From: Schlegelella_A sp038234975 | GTDB lineage: Bacteria; Pseudomonadota; Gammaproteobacteria; Burkholderiales; Burkholderiaceae_C | Length of the DNA: 27,343 nucleotides | Reading direction: 5' to 3' | Assembly (NCBI GenBank): GCA_038234975.1 | Contig: JBBSUK010000032.1 | Span: forward strand, 1 to 27,343 | Program-made: the position numbers and the translations under genes | Notes under the pieces: model-generated | What the model was told of the DNA's origin: nothing | The model's database searches: none | What the model saw: the letters and a program-made list of their open reading frames with translations, nothing else | Shown: positions 25,249 through 27,343 of the stretch, piece after piece | Layout: the number at the start of each line of letters is the position of its first letter | Position numbering within the stretch: the stretch's first letter is position 1

Positions 25249-25252
25249 TCCT
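25249..25252 (-). promoter_or_regulatory. ribosome binding site deciding the TTG start of the double transferase
   Basis: AGGA on the minus strand, overlapping the TAG stop of the DUF4214 gene and eight bases before the TTG at 25240. No ATG or GTG would preserve the conserved N-terminal strand, so this site supports the rare TTG start and coupling to the preceding gene. Confidence 0.6.
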
Positions 25253-25709
25253 ATCGCTTGACCGCTCGTCTGAGCTTGGCGAAAGTCACGGCGTGCGCGT
25301 CGTCGCCGGGGGCGTGCCCGCCAACGACGCCGGAGGACAAAGCCTCGGCCCCCGCCGGCTTTCGTCGTCGTCGTCGGTCACGCTCACTCTCGCTGAATTT
25401 GTCGACGCTCCAGAAAGCCGGCGCGAAACGCGCCAAACGCTTTCGCATCCGGTACGCCGCGAGATGCTCCTGCAGACCGGACAGATGCACGGTGCGGTAC
25501 CTGGCTTCGTCCGAGATGGCGAGCTCTGCGACGATGCGGTGCCGCGAGCCACCGTCAATGACGCGCCGAAGGTAATGGTCGCGGCCGGCCGGATCGACCG
25601 GCCGACCGAGAAGAACCAAATAGGCGCACTCCACGAAGGACGAGTCGTCTGAAAGAGCGAGCAGCTCTTCGACACTTTGAGGGAGCCTGGCTTCGAGGGT
25701 CGACGTCAT
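25251..25709 (-). CDS. small DUF4214-domain protein
   Basis: A 152-residue protein from ATG 25709 (TTG 25721 in frame would add four residues; neither has a clear ribosome binding site). Residues about 10-75 match the DUF4214 pattern: FVECAYLVLLGRPVDPAGRD, followed by HYLRRVIDGGSRHRIVAELA and SDEARYR. The rest is basic, with a run of arginines around residue 115 and no catalytic motif. DUF4214 is a helical module of unknown function, often found in surface-glycan and secreted proteins. This copy aligns with the C-terminal part of the protein encoded just upstream (VAELMELF...FVKGCFRLLL, DPDGLAHYL, DGTSR), so it may be a duplication of that tail. It sits between the terminator-like and polymerase genes, 30 bp and 10 bp away, suggesting an accessory role in their complex. 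Confidence 0.72.
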   Translation of the reverse strand: MTSTLEARLPQSVEELLALSDDSSFVECAYLVLLGRPVDPAGRDHYLRRVIDGGSRHRIVAELAISDEARYRTVHLSGLQEHLAAYRMRKRLARFAPAFWSVDKFSESERDRRRRRKPAGAEALSSGVVGGHAPGDDAHAVTFAKLRRAVKR

Positions 25710-25739
25710 ACGGGTCTGCAATTCGGCGAAGCCATCGTT

Positions 25740-27343
25740 TCAAGCTCGCCGGTTTCTCGTGGAATGACGCTGCGCGCCCAAGGCATTTTCCAATGCATTG
25801 ATCCGACGTGTCACAGGATCCCAGAGACCACCCGCGAGCCTGGCGACGACGCGAGCCAGGAAGCCCGGCCTTGCCCTCCGCTCGGATTCCAGCAGGGCGT
25901 CCAGATCGAGCGGCTTCGAGTCGATCATCGCTGCTTCTCGCGACAAGGCGATGGCGGCAACAACGGCGGATCTCGACGTTCCGTCCCTGACCGATTCCAA
26001 GTAGTGCGCGAGCCCGTCTGGATCCGCATCGCGCTTGAGAAGGAGCCGAAAGCAGCCTTTGACGAAGCGTTCGTCGAAGAGCTCCATCAACTCTGCCACG
26101 GAACCGGGAGTTTCGGATGGGCAGTCGCCTGTTGGCTCGAGTAGCGCGGCCACGGCCCGAACCTCGTCGGACAGACGTGACAGGTGTTCGACATGGTGAC
26201 CCTGCGACCGCGCGAGTTCCACGACGGATGTGCGGAGGCCTTCGAGCTCCGATCTTGCTTCGATCCGTGCCTGCGACATCGAGGAGGCAACGCGGGCTGA
26301 TTCCGCGGCAAAGCAGATGTCCAGATGCTCTGCGGTCAGCGCCCGAGATTGCGAGGCTTCGATCAGGCGGCGCGTCTGCGCCGCATCCTCACCTTGCGCC
26401 TCCTGCGCAACAGCGACCTTGTCCAGCTGGAGACTCAGCCGGGTCGTGAGGTGGTCAAGGCCTTCTAGCGCTGTCTCCAGGCTGCGCTGCGACGCCGATG
26501 CCGAGTTCGCTGCCGTACCTGCCGATTCGCCCAGTCGCGCTGATTCCTGATGAGACGCGATATGCGATTCAGTCAGCTTGACCAAATAGCGTTCCACCGC
26601 TCCCTGCCAGAGCCCGATACCGGTGGCAAGCCCGTCATTGTCGACAACCGCGTCCGATCGGCCTTCCCAAAACTCCCGCAACTTGCTGAAAGACCATTGC
26701 GAAACCGGCAGTTGCCACATCCGCAGCGCCGGCTCGCGGTAGGGTGGGGGCAGGTTGAAGGGGCTGATGAAGGGTGCGCGGACAGGCAGCACACGCGCGA
26801 CCCGCCGTTGAGCCAACTCGTACAGAAAAAGGAAGAACGCCAGGAACACGTCTTCTGGCCAGACGACATCGCTCCGCGTCCGGCCGATCGATCCAAAGTC
26901 GATCAGCGAAGCGTTCCCTTGGTCGTCGACCAGGACATTCCATGGGCGAAGGTCTGCATGGAAGTAGCCGATACGCTCCAAGGCGTCGGCCTGCCGCAGG
27001 ACGTCACTGACAACCCGGAGACTGTCGAAGACGGCACCTTCGTTCATCAGGTCCATCAGCAGTCGACCTGGGATCTTTTCCCGAACCAGCCAGGCTTGCG
27101 CGGCGTTGGTCCCGTGTGCGATCAACTTCGGTGCAAACGCGAGCTGCCCGGCGAACGCGGCAAGGAACTCCGCTTCGCGTGACAGTTCCTCTTCGTTTAT
27201 CTGCGCGATCGCCGCGTCGATCCGAAATACCTTGACGATCGCGTGCGGACCCAAGAAATATCGACGCGTGCCGAGATGCACGTTTTCAGCCAGCGCATGG
27301 GGCTCGACCAGATGATCGGCGAACGCATATGCCGCACCGGCCA
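25740..27343 (-). CDS. wbdD: WbdD-like chain-terminating kinase with coiled coil and C-terminal DUF4214 (5' end outside window)
   Basis: The reading frame is open to the window edge, so the 5' part is missing; GTG 27281 is probably internal. Visible are 533 residues. Numbering from that GTG: RRYFLGPHAIVKVFR carries the kinase ATP-binding lysine (K17), AWLVREKIPGRLLMDLM the hinge region, GYFHADLRPWNVLVDD the catalytic loop (D110), and ASLIDFGSIGRTRSD the metal-binding D128. SPFNLPPPYREPALRMW and LPVSQWSF also follow WbdD of E. coli O8/O9a as I recall it. WbdD phosphorylates (and methylates) the growing chain end to stop polymerisation, and its coiled coil measures length. Here about 240-385 is a heptad-like helical region, then a DUF4214 segment (395-460) replaces the usual tail. 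A methyltransferase domain is expected upstream of the edge but unseen. It heads the minus-strand block. Confidence 0.85.
   Translation of the reverse strand, partial: AGAAYAFADHLVEPHALAENVHLGTRRYFLGPHAIVKVFRIDAAIAQINEEELSREAEFLAAFAGQLAFAPKLIAHGTNAAQAWLVREKIPGRLLMDLMNEGAVFDSLRVVSDVLRQADALERIGYFHADLRPWNVLVDDQGNASLIDFGSIGRTRSDVVWPEDVFLAFFLFLYELAQRRVARVLPVRAPFISPFNLPPPYREPALRMWQLPVSQWSFSKLREFWEGRSDAVVDNDGLATGIGLWQGAVERYLVKLTESHIASHQESARLGESAGTAANSASASQRSLETALEGLDHLTTRLSLQLDKVAVAQEAQGEDAAQTRRLIEASQSRALTAEHLDICFAAESARVASSMSQARIEARSELEGLRTSVVELARSQGHHVEHLSRLSDEVRAVAALLEPTGDCPSETPGSVAELMELFDERFVKGCFRLLLKRDADPDGLAHYLESVRDGTSRSAVVAAIALSREAAMIDSKPLDLDALLESERRARPGFLARVVARLAGGLWDPVTRRINALENALGAQRHSTRNRRA

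Overview
The window is about 27 kb of GC-rich DNA, almost entirely coding, and almost all of it is a surface-polysaccharide locus. The capsule ABC exporter, a D-arabinose-5-phosphate isomerase (a Kdo precursor enzyme) and a WbdD-type O-antigen terminator point to a Gram-negative proteobacterium. The GC content, the many GTG/TTG starts and the general style suggest a betaproteobacterium (Burkholderiales-like), but no marker gene in the window proves this.

Left border (1-98): the minus strand carries the first 22 codons of lysS (lysyl-tRNA synthetase), running off the left edge. This marks the junction between housekeeping chromosome and the polysaccharide locus. About 30 bp separate it from the divergent first plus-strand gene.

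Plus-strand block (about 99-19084): sixteen genes in one direction, most with overlapping stop and start codons, so probably one translationally coupled operon. In order: hexapeptide acyltransferase, GT4-like glycosyltransferase, Wzx-type flippase, methyltransferase-like protein, GT4, ExoA-like GT2, methyltransferase, DegT/DnrJ aminotransferase, PglC/WcaJ-type phosphoglycosyl transferase, WbpM/CapD-type nucleotide-sugar 4,6-dehydratase, KdsD/KpsF isomerase, GT4, GT4, KpsE-type inner-membrane export protein, KpsM-type permease, KpsT-type ATPase (short, no C-terminal glycan-binding domain), long GT4, methyltransferase. (Counting the last two, the block holds eighteen genes.) It contains parts of two normally separate logics: lipid-linked repeat assembly (initiating transferase plus flippase) and ABC-dependent export. 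No Wzy polymerase, outer-membrane exporter or KpsC/KpsS pair is visible in the window.

Minus-strand block (27343-19121, converging on the first with a 36-bp gap): reading 5' to 3' on the minus strand, a WbdD-like kinase/coiled-coil protein (5' end outside the window), a small DUF4214 protein, a 1005-residue double-GT4 polymerase resembling WbdA with an extra C-terminal beta-rich module, gmd and rmd (GDP-mannose to GDP-D-rhamnose), and an FkbM methyltransferase with an N-terminal DUF4214-like segment. This looks like an O8/O9-style, chain-terminated D-mannan or D-rhamnan synthesis module. Its unusual trait is that DUF4214-like segments occur in three of the six proteins, including at the C-terminus of the terminator.

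Working model (inference): the left block makes and exports one glycan, with an amino-dideoxy sugar made by the dehydratase and aminotransferase. The right block makes a GDP-D-rhamnose or GDP-mannose based polymer whose length is set by the WbdD-like protein. Whether the KpsM/KpsT pair serves the right block, or another Wzm/Wzt lies beyond the right edge, cannot be decided from this window. I saw no tRNA, rRNA, CRISPR array, insertion sequence or phage gene, and no gene-free stretch longer than 300 bases.
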